Of a DNA stretch of 64,000 nucleotides, positions 35,189 through 49,268 are shown in pieces (position 1 is the first letter of the stretch; every line of letters starts with the position of its first letter). A program made the position numbers and the translations under genes. The notes below the pieces were generated by a model. The model was not told the DNA's origin. It was given only the letters and a program-made list of their open reading frames with translations, and searched no databases. Origin of the DNA: Sternotherus odoratus (lineage: Eukaryota > Chordata > Testudines > Kinosternidae); contig JAVMKO010000006.1 of NCBI GenBank assembly GCA_032164245.1, positions 5,595,001 through 5,659,000 of the forward strand, written 5' to 3'.

Positions 35189-36605
35189 AAGGCACATAAG
35201 AAGTGGGGGGTGGGAGTGGAAACAAGACAGCCTTTTAGGCTTCTTCATAAAGAAGCACAAGAAGATTTTTCTCACCTTTTCCAGACCATCTTTAAGCGTG
35301 TGTGGAATGTAGCTCCTTTCCTTTGAAACCAGTGGGAGCTGAGCACTTTTGAAAATCAGGCTACTTTTATAGGCGCCTAAGTGGAGACTTAGAGCCTTAC
35401 TTTAGGCCACCATGTTTAAAATTCTTGACGCAAGGGCATTATTAGCATAGTCCATGCAACCTTAACCAAGAGTTTCCCAAAGAGGTATGGAAGGACGTTT
35501 GGCTCACAGGGTCCTTCCCTGCTATCCAGGAGAATTTACATGGCCGGAGGTGAGCAGAGGGCATGGCAGTCACCCCAAATTTCTTTCTGTGAAGAGCAGC
35601 CTGTAGACGGTTGAAAGAGGAGTGGCCGATAAGCTTCCATCTCGCCATGGCCGTGTTCTCTGCGGGTGGCTGTCCTGATAGTCCTACCTTCCCCATAACT
35701 GCTGGGCGTGTGCAAAGCATCCCGAGCCGAACGTTCAAAGCTTGTATTATCTTAATGCCCTGTTCGTGGAGAATCATGGGGATGGTGTATTTGGCGTGCT
35801 GCCATTTATCGAGCATGCCTAGAAACGGTGAGTGCCCATGTTTGCTGTTGAGTGCCTTGGTTGCAGTACAACTGGCCTCATCAATTCTCCATCTCTCCAG
35901 TGGGTTGTTAACCCCAGCAGGATGGTGCAATGTTGTAAGGCTTGGCGGGGCTCAGAGCTCTGCAGTACAGGTGAAATTCACCTCTACACAAGGCCCAGGC
36001 ACCCCGTAAATCCTTCTGTTTCCGAGGCCGAAGTGGGACTGTCCAGGATCTGAGAAGGGGGGAGACCAAAAAACACACTAACAAAAAACGTGTCCCCCCT
36101 CCAAACCGACCACAGTTGGCAGAGTTCCTATTTCTAGACTTCCTCCCTTTCCCATAGGCATCAGGTCGGGAAAGGAGCCATCTAATCCAGGTCAGAATAA
36201 GGCCTTTACCTCAGAGCCTTGAACCAGAGCAGACAAATTTATAGTCAGAAGAACCCGAGTCTTTAGGACCCAGGTCAGGCGAGTGGCTGCTTCCCTCTTT
36301 CTTTCTCAGCTTCCTTTTCCTGGTGTTCAGCCCTGCGCCAGAGCAGGGCAGGGTACTCCTTGAGTGTGCCCAGACTGTAATATACACCCCCAGCACAAGG
36401 ACGGAAGTGAAACTTTGCCAAGTGTATTCTGCTCAGGGCTGAATTTCATGACAGAAGAGTAGAGCTGGGTGGCTTTGATCAGAATTTACGTCACGTCTGA
36501 GCAGCCATGTTCCTAACGGTGCCGGAGGAGATTTCAGGAACGGTATTCGGTATTTGGCAAGCCTGGCAAAAGTGCACTGGCCCCATCCTGGCATTTTCTA
36601 TAGCT

Positions 36606-37164
36606 AGGGCCCTACTAAATTCATGGCCATGAAAAACTTGTCACAGAGTGTGAAATTAGGTCTCTCCCCGTGAATCTGGTCTTTTGTGCGCTTTTACCTT
36701 ATATTATACAGTTTCACGGGGGGAGACCAGTGTTTCTCAAGTTGCAGATCCTGCCCAAAAGGGAGTTGCAGGGGGGGTCACAAGTTTATTTTAGGGGGGT
36801 TGTGATATTGCCACCCTTATTTTTGCACTGTCTTCAGATCTGGGCAACCGGAGAGCGCTGTTGCTGGTGGCGGCTCTGCCTTCAGAGCTGGGCTCCCAGC
36901 CAGCAGCTGCCTCTCTCCAGCCACCCAGCTCTGCAAGCAACGTCGCCGCCAGCAGCAGCACACAAGGGTAGTAGTTTCGCAACCTCCCTTACAACAATGC
37001 AACACCCCACTCCCCCAACTCCTATTTGGGTCAGGACCCTTACAATTACAACACTCTGAAATTTCAGATTGAAATAGTTGAAATCATGACGTTTATGATT
37101 TTTAAAAATTCTATGACTGTGAAATTGACCAAAATGGCCCATGAATTTGCTAGGGCCCCATCTC
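36606..37164. mobile_element. hAT-like element (about 0.56 kb)
   Basis: The ends TAGGGCCCTACTAAATTCAT and ATGAATTTGCTAGGGCCCCA are inverted repeats with few differences. No exact target duplication could be set. It ends about 85 bp before ATL1 exon 2. Confidence 0.65.
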
Positions 37165-37238
37165 TATCCAATGAAACACAGTTTAATTTCAGAGCATGTG
37201 GGTACCAGCTCTTGGGTGTTTATTTATTTATTTGTTAA

Positions 37239-37520
<282 letters not shown>

Positions 37521-38661
37521 TAACGCCTCCTTGTGCCGCCCTTGGTGTGTCTCGCTGTGCAGGGTTTCTCGTTACTCTGGTAGGATTCCTCCTTCCTGTG
37601 CAAACTGGAGAGGGGTCTGAGCCAGAAGCCTGGATTCACAGGGGGGGGGGGGAGCTCTATAATGGGCCCCCTTGGGATTTGAATTCCCTGTGACAGTGGG
37701 GGAGTTTGGATTCAAGTCTATGTCCAGATCTGAGCTTCATGGTAGTCTGGGCTGTCAGCCGATGAGGCATTTTTCTGGAAGGCTGGTATCCCTCCCTAAC
37801 TAGAGGCCTGCGCAATCCCAGTGCATGCTCCCTGATGGGCCGTGCGGGTTCCTCTGATGCAGCCGGCTGGGCCTCAAGCTGCGTTAATTTGCTGTGAGCA
37901 GAGACTGCTGTGTGGCGTCTGCTGGCGTCTGCCCACTGTAGTTGCCAAGGGACCTCATGACTGCCCATCCCAGTACCAGCTTCCACTTTCTCCGTACTCT
38001 TGCCCTGGTAGGGTGAGTCTTGAGGGATATGAGCAGGGGGACACGGCCTGTTGGAAGGGGGAGTAGGACCTCCTGGAAGATGGGTCTGCGGTAAGGGACT
38101 GCGAGTAGGGGGAGAGCACAGCCATCACCATGAGCCTAAGGAGGAATGGTGTAAGTTAGAGCAGCACCTCAGCTGTTCTAAATTCCTTCGGGGTCAGCTG
38201 GTGCTTGAGCCGGGACCCATAGCTGGCTCCCTGCGGCCCTCCTGTGCCTGACCTCGAGTGGGGACGCGGTGGAGAATCTGGCCCTTAGTTTTCATAAATC
38301 CTGTTGTATGCTTGCTACGGTGTAAGTGTACCGCTGCCCTCTACTGGACAGAATCAGTATTGCTCAGGGGTGCTGTCGGTACCGTACTGCTGTTGGAGAT
38401 TCTCTGTTAGCTTGGGTGTCAGGGCTGTGATTTCGGATCAGGTGGATCTGAGTGATTGGGGAGGGGCTCTTGGATGTGGGCCTGTCTTTCACATGCCTCT
38501 TCATGTCCAGCTGATCAAAAGAACTGAATGGGGAGGCCGTGAAATCTTTGCTTCCTGGTAGGAACCCTCCAGTGTGAGTAACCGTGGGATGGAGGCATCA
38601 CAGGTGAGAGAAGAACCCAGGGGGCATGGGCTGTGGTGACCCCTCCTCTCCCCACTCCCAG

Positions 38662-38796
38662 GAATCCATTGATTGGCTCGGCGATTACAACGAACCGTTG
38701 ACGGGCTTCTCGTGGCGAGGAGGGTCTGAGCGGGAGACGACCGGCATTCAGATATGGAGCGAACTCTTTCTTGTGGACAAACCGGATGGTAAAAAG
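38662..38796 (+). CDS. ATL1: ATL1 exon 3, residues 95-139 (switch I)
   Basis: Encodes [10 protein letters not shown] through PDGKK. It carries R113 and the switch I threonine T120 (in [12 protein letters not shown]). Acceptor CACTCCCAG, donor AAG|GTACAT; 45 codons, phase 0. Confidence 0.97.
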
Positions 38797-38966
38797 GTAC
38801 ATGGGGCGCCTGGTGCCAGCACATGCCTTTGTTCGGGGGCTGCCTTTGGGTTCCCCTGCTCTAACATGGCTGCTCTGCTTTTTCCTAGAGAAGCATCCCT
38901 TTAGATGGTCTTTGATGCCATATGCAATCTCAGCAATATCTAATGCACCCTTCACTACAGTATCTA

Positions 38967-39267
38967 AGGGTATGTCTTCACTACCCCGCTGAATCGGCGG
39001 GTAGCCATCGATCTTCTGGCGATCGATTTCTCACGTCTTATGAAGATGCGAGAAATCGATCGCTCACAGCGCCCCCGTCGACTCCGGAACTCCAGCTTGC
39101 CGGGAGGCGCAAGCTGGAGTCGACGGGGGAGTGCGCTGCCGACCGCCGCCGCCATGAGGATGAGCGGTAAGTCAGCTGCAGATACGCAAACTTCAGCTAC
39201 GTGATTCACGTAGCTGAAGTTGCGTATCTGCAGTCGATCCCCCCCCCCCGTAGTGAAGACCAGCCCT
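38967..39267. mobile_element. multi-hairpin MITE in ATL1 intron 3
   Basis: The outer inverted repeats are AGGGTATGTCTTCACTAC and GTAGTGAAGACCAGCCCT. Inside are two strong hairpins, one near 39068..39125 around a CCCCGTCGACTCC core and one near 39175..39232 around ACTTCAGCTACGTG. The family resembles palindrome-rich Harbinger/Chompy-type MITEs, but this is from general appearance. A CR1 copy follows within 70 bp. Confidence 0.7.
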
Positions 39268-39326
39268 ATGTCTCTATCCAAAGAGCAAGAATGGTCTCTG
39301 TTGATTTCAGGAGTCCCATGGCTGAT

Positions 39327-40012
39327 GAAAAAAGCGAACAGAATGTTGGGAATCATTAAGACAGAGATCGATAATAAGACAGGAAATATCCTCTTGCCTC
39401 TATATCAATCCACACCTTGAATACTGTCGCCACAAGTCAAAAAAGATACATTGGCATTTGAAAAGGTTCAGAAAAGGGCAACAAAAATGATTAAGGGTAT
39501 GGAACAGCTTCCATATAAGGAGAGAGTAATAAGACCGGGACTTTTCAGCTTGGAAAAGAGACGACTAAGGGCGGATATGATAGAGGTCTATAAAATCATG
39601 ACTAGTGTGGAGAAAGTAAATAAGGAAGTGTTATTTTCTTCTCATAACACAAGAACTAGGGGGTCACGCAATGAAATTAATAGGCAGTAGGTTTAAAACA
39701 AACAAAAGGAAGCATTTCTTCACACAACTCAGTCAACCTGTGGAACTCCTTGCCAGAGGATGTTGTGAGGCCAAAACTATAACAGGGTTCAAAAAAGAAC
39801 TAGATCAGTTTATGGAGGATTGCTCCATCAATGGTTATTATCCAGGATGGGCAGGGATGGTGCCCCTAACCTCTGTTTGCCAGAAGCTGGGAATGGGCGA
39901 CAGGGGATGGGTCACTTGATAATTACCTGTTCTGTTCATTTCCTTTGGGGCATCTGGCATTGGCCACTGTTGGTCTGACCCATTATGGCTGTTTTTATGT
40001 TCTTATGATTCT
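39327..40012 (+). mobile_element. CR1 LINE 3' fragment
   Basis: Plus-strand CR1 from GAACAGAATGTTGGGAATCA to the 3' end near 'ttatggctgtttttatgttc'. It contains the ORF2 end (KVQKRATKMIKGME) and the following untranslated tail. It resembles the copy at 57166. Confidence 0.85.
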
Positions 40013-40317
40013 TGGGTTCAGGTCCCTTGCAGAATACTGCTGCTCTCCTGTAGGACTGGCTGGAGAATGGCACATCTTCACTCACTAGGGGCCTAATCCA
40101 ACACCCAGAGAAGTCAATGGGAAGTGTCTGTGGGCATTGGATTGGACCCTGTACCGGGTGTGGGCAAGCTGCCATATTTGGTTCCTGAGATAGGAAACGA
40201 ATGGGATTCCTAAGATAAAGTATCCATGACTACAGGAAACGGTTTTTAAAAGTTCCTCCCAAAATGAAGGCCCATCCATCTTTGGGCTGGAATAAAAGAA
40301 GTTTAGTTAGTTGTGTT

Positions 40318-40735
40318 CATAGGCGCCGACTCCGTGGGTGCTCCGGGGCTGGAGGACGCATGAGGAAAAAATGGTGGGTGCACCCACTGGCAGCCAAGCA
40401 CCCCGCCCTGTCCCAGCTCACCTCCACCTCTGCTCTACCTCCTCCCCTGAGCGTGCTCTGTCCCTGCTTCTCCCCCTTGTTCCCAGGGCAAACAGCTGTT
40501 TCACAACGGCAAGCGCTGGGAGGGAGGGGGAGGAGTGGGAACACGACGCGCTCAGGGAACAGGTGGGGCTGGGATTTGGGGAAGGAGTCCAGTAGGGGCA
40601 GGGAGGGGGTGGAGTTGGGGCGGGGACTTTGGGGAAGGGGTTGGAATGGGGGCGGGGCAAGGGCGGAGTCAGGGTTGGGCCGGGGCCAGGGTGTCGCCGA
40701 GCGCCCACCGGCGCCAGGAAACGTTGGCGCCTATG
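40318..40735. mobile_element. 418-bp hAT-like element with exact 8-bp TSD
   Basis: The ends are CATAGGCGCCGAC and GTTGGCGCCTATG, almost perfect inverted repeats, flanked by GTTGTGTT at 40310..40317 and 40736..40743. It is G/C-rich with no transposase. It sits in ATL1 intron 3. Confidence 0.88.
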
Positions 40736-40842
40736 GTTGTGTTCTCTTAATAACCTGGAGCCGTCGGGAGATCAGAAGTCACTGGGGATTGTGTTTCCCG
40801 CTCCATTCCAGTGTGCTTCCTTTCTCCCAGTGTGTGCAGTGA

Positions 40843-42410
<1,568 letters not shown>

Positions 42411-42461
42411 GTGTACAACTTATCACAGAACGTTCAAGAAGACGATCTCCAGCACTTACAG
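42411..42461 (+). CDS. ATL1: ATL1 exon 5, residues 175-191
   Basis: A 51-nt exon encoding VYNLSQNVQEDDLQHLQ, part of the G domain. Acceptor TTAAATTCAG, donor CAG|GTACCC. Confidence 0.96.
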
Positions 42462-44566
42462 GTACCCTCCTGGGGCTCTTGGCGGGCAGGGGTGGGAGGA
42501 GGGGGGCGCTAATCTATCAGGCTCTCACTGGTGCTGCGTGTCCAGAAACGCCTCATTTTGGCCTGCTTGCCTTCTGCACTGGAAACGTGCATTTAAGTTC
42601 AGAGTAACAAAGGGCTCTCATCTGGTCGAGAGGTTATTGTTCTGCAGATGACCTGTTTCCTCTAAGCTATTTAAGCCCCATCTACTTTGGACCTGGTCCA
42701 TCTAGCCTAGAAGTCAATGGCCGAACTCCCATTGTCTCAGTGGGAACAGGGGCAGGCCCTGGCTGAGCCGGTAGTTGGTGGGGTCAGCAAGGAGGCCTAG
42801 ATTTCTGACCCAGCCTCTTTTGCGTCTTGTCGGGTGGTGTGTGGAGGGCAAACCGGGGCTCAGGAGAGAAAAGCCAGAAGATAAAACAAGGCAACAAAGG
42901 AACAGAGGGAGCTGCTGAAATCCAGCCCTGTGGTCATTGGGTGCTTCTGTGGCACATTTCCGGCCCTTGTGCGCTGTGGGTCCCTCTTCCTCCAGCCTTT
43001 TGCTGCCGAACTCAGGAGGGGGCCTGTGGCTTTGGACTTCTCTGTAGAAATCAATTCTATAGGAAGTGGAGGCTAATTTCCTCAGCGTGGTTTTCTTCTG
43101 ATGTGGGAACTGAGATACTTCTAGCTGGCTTTCAATAAACGGGGCACAAAGCTATCTGGGGCACTGGATTGTGCTGCTTATCCTCTAGCTACTTCTTGGC
43201 AGCTTCTAGCAACCAGCTGTGTTAGTTATAAATCCCTTGGTCGGAGGGAATTACGAGTGTCTGTTGTTTAGATATCCAGGGTTTTCTACTGCCCCCCTTC
43301 ACCATCGCACCCAAGAGCAGTTAACACCAGTCAGAGCAATGTGTTGAGAGGGAGACAAAGATTTATCCAGGAAAGTCTCAGAGGAGCAGAGTGTAGAGCC
43401 CTTACTCCTCTGAGTAGCCCTAGTGCAGATGATCGGGCTACACCCGGGAGTGGGAGCTCACCACCTCCACAGTCTTGCCCATAATGAGTGGAAAATTGAC
43501 AGCAGTTGTACTGCTTACGTGGCACTGGGTGGCAGATTCTCCTTCTGGTCATTGAAAGAGCCCAAGGAGGAGGATGGGTATACTGGAGTTATAACTTCAG
43601 AAACTGGGATCCCAAATCGTGGCACAAATGCTGCTGGGCTAATTAAACTTTGGGCATATGGCATGTAATTCATGGAATGTTTTGGTAATGGCCGCCCTAC
43701 CCATCCTCGGATGAGGTCTTTGAGTAGTTTGGTGTGCTTGGATTTTCTTACTGAAAAACTAGGCACGGGGTGCAGAGAAAGAACAGCAAAAATCAGCCTG
43801 GAACATCTCCGGTTTCTCACAGGACAGTTTCTGCATTGTTTTGGCCAGGCCCGTTTACAGGATAAATATCTGCTGAGGATAGTTTTAAAAAAAATACACC
43901 CTCCCCTCCCAAAAAACCCGCTCATTTTGAAACAACCTTTGGGGTGAGGTTTTTAGAATGTGGATCCATTTTTAGGGACTTGTGAAGTAGTCGATTTTGC
44001 CTCTGTTGAGAAGAAATAGCCCAAAGGTTGGAGAACCTCCAAATCTAGCTGATATCCCCCCTCCCCCCAAAAAAAATCCAAACCAAAACCTGTGTGAGAT
44101 GTTAGGGGCTAACCCCAAGTCTTTAGTCAACCCCACTCCTAGACTGCAGGATTCAGTCCTCCCAGGGCAAATGCTGTTTCTTAATCCCATTTCCATCAGT
44201 GTTCACATGGTCAAAGGCTCTAGGCTTGTGACAAGCTGGTGTAGCATGGGAGGCACTGGGGGATGCCAGCACACATATCAGCAGAAGACTCAATCCATTT
44301 ATACATTAATCCCTCCCCACTTGTTTGGCAACCAAGCATTCTGTACTGTACTGCATAGCCGATATTAACAGCAGCTTAAAATACCTCTAAACTGCGGGCT
44401 GAACATGCAGAACCAAGCACTTAGCTATAGCTCTGTAAACGGCACTGTTAGCACCAAACCTAGAAACCAAATAGCAACACCATCCCTTGCATTGAGTGAG
44501 ACCAGCTGTACTGCCTGATAGACTTTGAAACTAAAAGGTCCCTCCTTGTTTTGCTCCTTGTTTTAG
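42462..44566 (+). other. ATL1: ATL1 intron 5
   Basis: No gene, clear mobile element or RNA was recognised in this 2.1-kb intron. Open frames on both strands are short. Confidence 0.6.
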
Positions 44567-44623
44567 CTCTTTACGGAGTACGGCAGGCTGGCCATGGAGG
44601 AAACCTTCCTGAAACCTTTCCAG
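44567..44623 (+). CDS. ATL1: ATL1 exon 6, residues 192-210
   Basis: A 57-nt exon encoding LFTEYGRLAMEETFLKPFQ. Acceptor TTGTTTTAG, donor CAG|GTGAGT (close to consensus). Confidence 0.96.
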
Positions 44624-44884
44624 GTGAGTGACCGGAGCGGTTATTCTCTAGCAGAGATTAACTTTGATAGGAACCTTTTGGCCTCGCCAGCAGGTGTCGC
44701 TGCTGTTTGCGATATGGGGAGAGAGGAAGCCCAAATAAATGAAGGCACTGGCAGACCTTGCTGAGCAGAGGCACAAAGGAAAGGCTGTTCCCCTGCTCTC
44801 TAGCAAAGTCCAATATCTCTCTGTTTTCCCAGTTAAAGTCTCCCCAACCTGCAGACCCTTGGGCACTATCATCATTCTGGACAA

Positions 44885-45337
44885 GGCGGGCTGGGATTCA
44901 GGCAGAGCCTGATTAGGGGCCTGGAGCGCATGACTTGTGAGGAGAGGCTGAGGGAACTGGGATTGTTTAGTCGACAGAAGAGAAGTAGGAGGGGGGATTT
45001 GATAGCAGCCTTCAACTACCTGAAAGGGGGTTCCAAAGAGGATGGATCTAGACTGTTCTCAGTGGTACCAGATGACAGAACAAGGAGTAATGGTCTCCTC
45101 AGTGGGGGAGGTTTTGGTTGGATATTAGAAAACACTGTTTCACTAGGAGGGTGGTGAAGCACTGGAATGGGTCCCTAGTGAGATGGTGGAATCTCCTTCC
45201 TTAGAGGTTTTTAAGGTCAGGCTTGACAAAGCCTTGGCTGGGATGATTTAGTTGGGGTTGGTCCTGCTTTGAGCAGGGGGTTGGACGAGATACCTCCTGA
45301 GGTCCCTTCCAACTCTGATATTCTATGATTCTGTTGG
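44885..45337 (+). mobile_element. CR1 LINE 3' end with intact tail
   Basis: Plus-strand CR1 that reaches the true 3' end, with GAGGTCCCTTCCAACTCTGA followed by ATTCTATGATTCTG. The ATTCTATG octamer repeat is the hallmark of CR1 ends. It lies in ATL1 intron 6 in the sense orientation. Confidence 0.9.
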
Positions 45338-45904
45338 CCCATGAGGTTTTGCTCTAATGACAAAAGGCACCCTGGAGGGAATTCACCCCCCGTGCACCAC
45401 TAAACTCCCAACAGAGACCTGTTTTAAGGATGTAAGCAGTGAATGGGCCAGGCAATGAATTTCTCAGTGGCTGAGCACACTTCCCCTGCAGCACTCCAGC
45501 CCAGGGAGTGAGAAAGCAGGAACAGGAGTCACAGGCAGGGCATCCCCAGGGCAGCACAGAGTATCTCCGGCTGATGGTGTGATTCAAGGTGTTGAGATCG
45601 GGCTGATGTATTGATGGATCATCAGAGGGAATGTTACGGACAGCTTTGCATAGCACATGAGCCGGATCAGAACACTGAGTAGCTAGAGACTATAACCCAC
45701 ATCCGCGCTGTCTGTTGGTTCCAGTGAAATTTCTGCTGCTCTGCAGAACAAGGGGCATTAATTTAATAAACATTCTTCCCTATGACCGAGAGGGGAGATC
45801 TATGGAAAAGATCAATTTAAAAGCAGTCCTGTTCACAGGTAAGAAACGGTTTTATTTGTGCTTCCATTTCCCACTCAAAATAAAGCAGTCACTTCAAATG
45901 GAGG

Positions 45905-46840
45905 ATGTAGTGAATAGTGCAAAGGGAGAATCACAGGCATGGAAATTCACTACTGGTAAAATTTGCAGATCACCCACAAATTGGTGGGGAGAGCTAAATA
46001 AGAATGGGGATAGGGAAGCTATACAGCTCAACCTGGATCACTTGGTAGGATTGGCTCATTTGAACAACGTACATTTTAATGCAGCCAAATTCCAAGTCAT
46101 GCATCTAGGAGCAAATAAGGTAGATAACCCAGGATGGGACCCAGCATCTTGGAATGTAGGGACACTGAAAAGGATTTAAGAGAAATGGTAGATAATGAAC
46201 TGAACATAAACTCCCCGTGTGATGCTTTGCGTAAGAAGATGAACGTGGTCCCGGGATGTGTTAGCTGGGGAACATGATGTAGGAGTAAGGAGCTGGTGTT
46301 ACCTCTGAATACGGCATTAATGGGACCATTCCTGGAGACAGTGTCCAGAAAGTTCCGGTGTCCACACCTCAAAAAGGATGGTGAAATATTGGGAAGGGTT
46401 CAGAAAAAAGCAACAAAAATGATTGAAAGTCTGGAAAACCTGCCTTACAGTGAGAGACTTCACAAGCTGCATCTAGGTAGTTCCTCCAAGAGACAATTAA
46501 GAGGGGAGTTGATCATGGTTTACAAGTACCTACAGAGGAAGAGATTTCTGATAGTAAGTGGCTCTTCAATCTAGCATTAAAAAACATAATTAGATCTAAT
46601 GGCTGGAAGTTTATGCTGGTAAAATTCCGACTAAAAATCAGGTGCACATTTATTTATTTATTTTTAATACCGAGGGTAAAGTAACCATAGGAACAACTTA
46701 CCCTAGGTATGAAGAGATTCCTCATCACTTTGAGCGTGTCTGTCTTTCTGAAGGCACGGGGGGAGGTTCTGGGGTCTGGGGTCCACAGATGGTCACACTG
46801 GATTACAGTGGTCCCTTCTGGCCTTAAAATGTAGGAATGT
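45905..46840 (+). mobile_element. CR1 LINE fragment (ORF2 end and 3'UTR)
   Basis: Plus-strand CR1 of an older subfamily. The reading includes the ORF2 C-terminal part (LNNVHFNAAKFQVMHLGANK), then broken frames to a 3' end with 'tggtcccttctggccttaaa'. Stops and frameshifts are present. Confidence 0.8.
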
Positions 46841-48443
46841 GAGCGTGAAGCTGTGGGAATCAGCGAACGTAAGGAAATATGGGCAAGAATGAAGTGGTAG
46901 CTAAGAAAACCCTCGAGGCTCTGCCTACACCGAGATGCCTGACTGACTCGCTGCCCCTGGGAAAGGCGTCCCTCTTGGGATACAGCTTGGGCTGGCCTGA
47001 GGTGCAGCAAAGGAAGGGAAACCTGGGGCACCTCGGCCATCGTGCTGCAAACATAAAATGACTTCTGAATACAGAGCCCATGTCACCTACTAGTGAAAAC
47101 GGGTCTTGTTCCAGAAGCGTGCCACAGGAACTTCGGAACTACATTGGTCGACAGTGCAGGTGATGGTGACTGTAGCATGGGTAGGCAGATCCATGCTAGC
47201 ATCAATTTAGTGCTGTCTGGTAACGAGGACGTGGTGGCACAGGGTAGCAACCGGAGTACAAGCCCACTGGGGACCCTCAGGACGTATGCTGGTTGCTAGT
47301 GTCTGCTGCCATGGCTACACTTCTGTTACCGGTGCTAGCTAGATTAAAGCTAGTGGGGGTATGCCTATTCGTGCTACAGTCAGACCTTCCCTCACTTTGT
47401 CGACATCACCTTGGAGAAGGGTGTAGTCTGAAACAGACAGAGACGTACATTTTCCACAGAATGTAACGTTCAAAGCAGTTGTCAATTTTAGATCTCACTT
47501 TCTCTCTAAAGACAGCGCGTTATGGAGAGCAAATAAGGAGGGAAAGAGGTCTCTCTCTCTCTCTCTTTCTCACTCTAATTTTTGTTTTAAGCAACAGCCA
47601 TTTTTTCTGCATTTCCAATGCACATATTTCCAGTTGTTGGCCTGTTTATTCATCTGTCTGAGAGCAACCCTGGCATTTCTGCAGGGCCATTTTTGGCTTC
47701 TGCATGCAACTGCCTGCCTCTCGAGACCCCAGTGACATTCTCTGTCGCTTAGGTACGTGTGTAAATCAGATCTTGAATGCAGGACATGCCTTGAAAATTA
47801 TTTTTTGAAACGGTTGTAACTTGACTGCATTGGCATTTCTTTCTTTCTTGAACAGAAACGTTGGCTGCGTCAATAAAGATTACAAAACTCAGTGATTTCA
47901 TATTTATCCTCTCATGCTATATATGTTTCTCATTAAGAAGTAACTTGGAAAGGTGCCCAGTTGAGGCTTAAAAAACAACAAATCAAAGCTGTGAATTTCC
48001 CATAGAATAAAACTAAATGTGGTTGAAGTTAGGGATCTTGTTCCCTTTGTGCTGGTTAGCAAACTTCATTTTCATTTTGCAGAATATGTGCCTACCTCTT
48101 GTTCTATCCACATGCTCACATTCTAGGTAGAACAGGAGATGTCTGAATAATCAGCGGTGCGCTTCAATCTAGAGCCTCAAATGGCCACTAGATTTATAGT
48201 ATTGTATGCAAATTTGGGGCAGTGGGTTTTCATCTGTGGAACAGGCAACCCCAGGGTGGGAGTCTCCCGCGTGCAGAGTGCCGGCACACTGTTCTTTGAA
48301 CATGATGTTGGTTCCCCTTCATTCTCAAGAGCACCCATCGCCCAGGGTAGTGTTTCACCCAAAATAATCACACATTCAGGACCCGAAGAAGTTGCCACTG
48401 GAGCTGAGTGAGTAATTCACAGTGAATAATTATAAAATAAATA
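46841..48443 (+). other. ATL1: ATL1 intron 6, remaining part
   Basis: A possible DNA-element remnant rich in GCTAGC and CTACAC words lies at 47130..47380, without clear ends. A CT-dinucleotide run lies near 47552..47566. Nothing else was recognised. Confidence 0.4.
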
Positions 48444-48539
48444 TAAAACGAGGAAGAATTTGTAGCACCTTAGTCTCTAAGGTGCTACAAATTCTTCCTC
48501 ATTTTATTTACAGATACAGACTAACACGGCTGCTAATCT
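48444..48539 (+). mobile_element. foldback (snap-back) retroposon with 11-bp TSD
   Basis: The arms at 48446..48472 and 48478..48504 are inverted repeats with one difference, separated by only GTCTC. After the palindrome comes the same end as in the copy at 2494, CAGACTAACACGGCT. The flanking duplication TAAAATAAATA lies at 48433..48443 and 48540..48550. Confidence 0.75.
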
Positions 48540-49127
48540 TAAAATAAATACATCCCCCTTTTGTTCATCTCAAAGTTTCCTTAAATTTATCTATTGTTTT
48601 CCAGTTTGATGAAGCAGTAACTTTTAAAATTGTGCATGAATTTTCTATATGGCATTTGATATTTCTATGGCAGGATGATGAATATTCAAAATTCAGGCAG
48701 TATTGCTTAGTTGTGATTGGTGATACAAGTCACATGGTATTTTCTTCTGTCGCTTGACTGGATGAGCATGTGAGCACTTCTGCCGTGAATATTTGGCATG
48801 TGACTTTGAAATTCATTTCCCTCCAGTCTTTTTTTTTTGCCAGTGAAACTTGAAGGCTTGAAAATTTGTGGGAAGTGAGCATAAAGTGGGTGCGAACGTG
48901 GCTAAGTTTTTATTGCTCAGTGAAGACAATCTGTAAAACTATTTTTGTATTATCCACCCAGCTCCAGTTGTCATTTTTCTTGTGGAAGACGAGGCAAAAG
49001 CAAAACAACATAGGGCCTGATCCAAAGTCCAGCAAAGTCAAAGAGTGTCTGGACTTCAACGGATCAAGCCCATAGTGGAGAGCACAATACTAATGACCCC
49101 TGTTTGTTTCCTACTTGTGTTTTTTAG

Positions 49128-49268
<141 letters not shown>

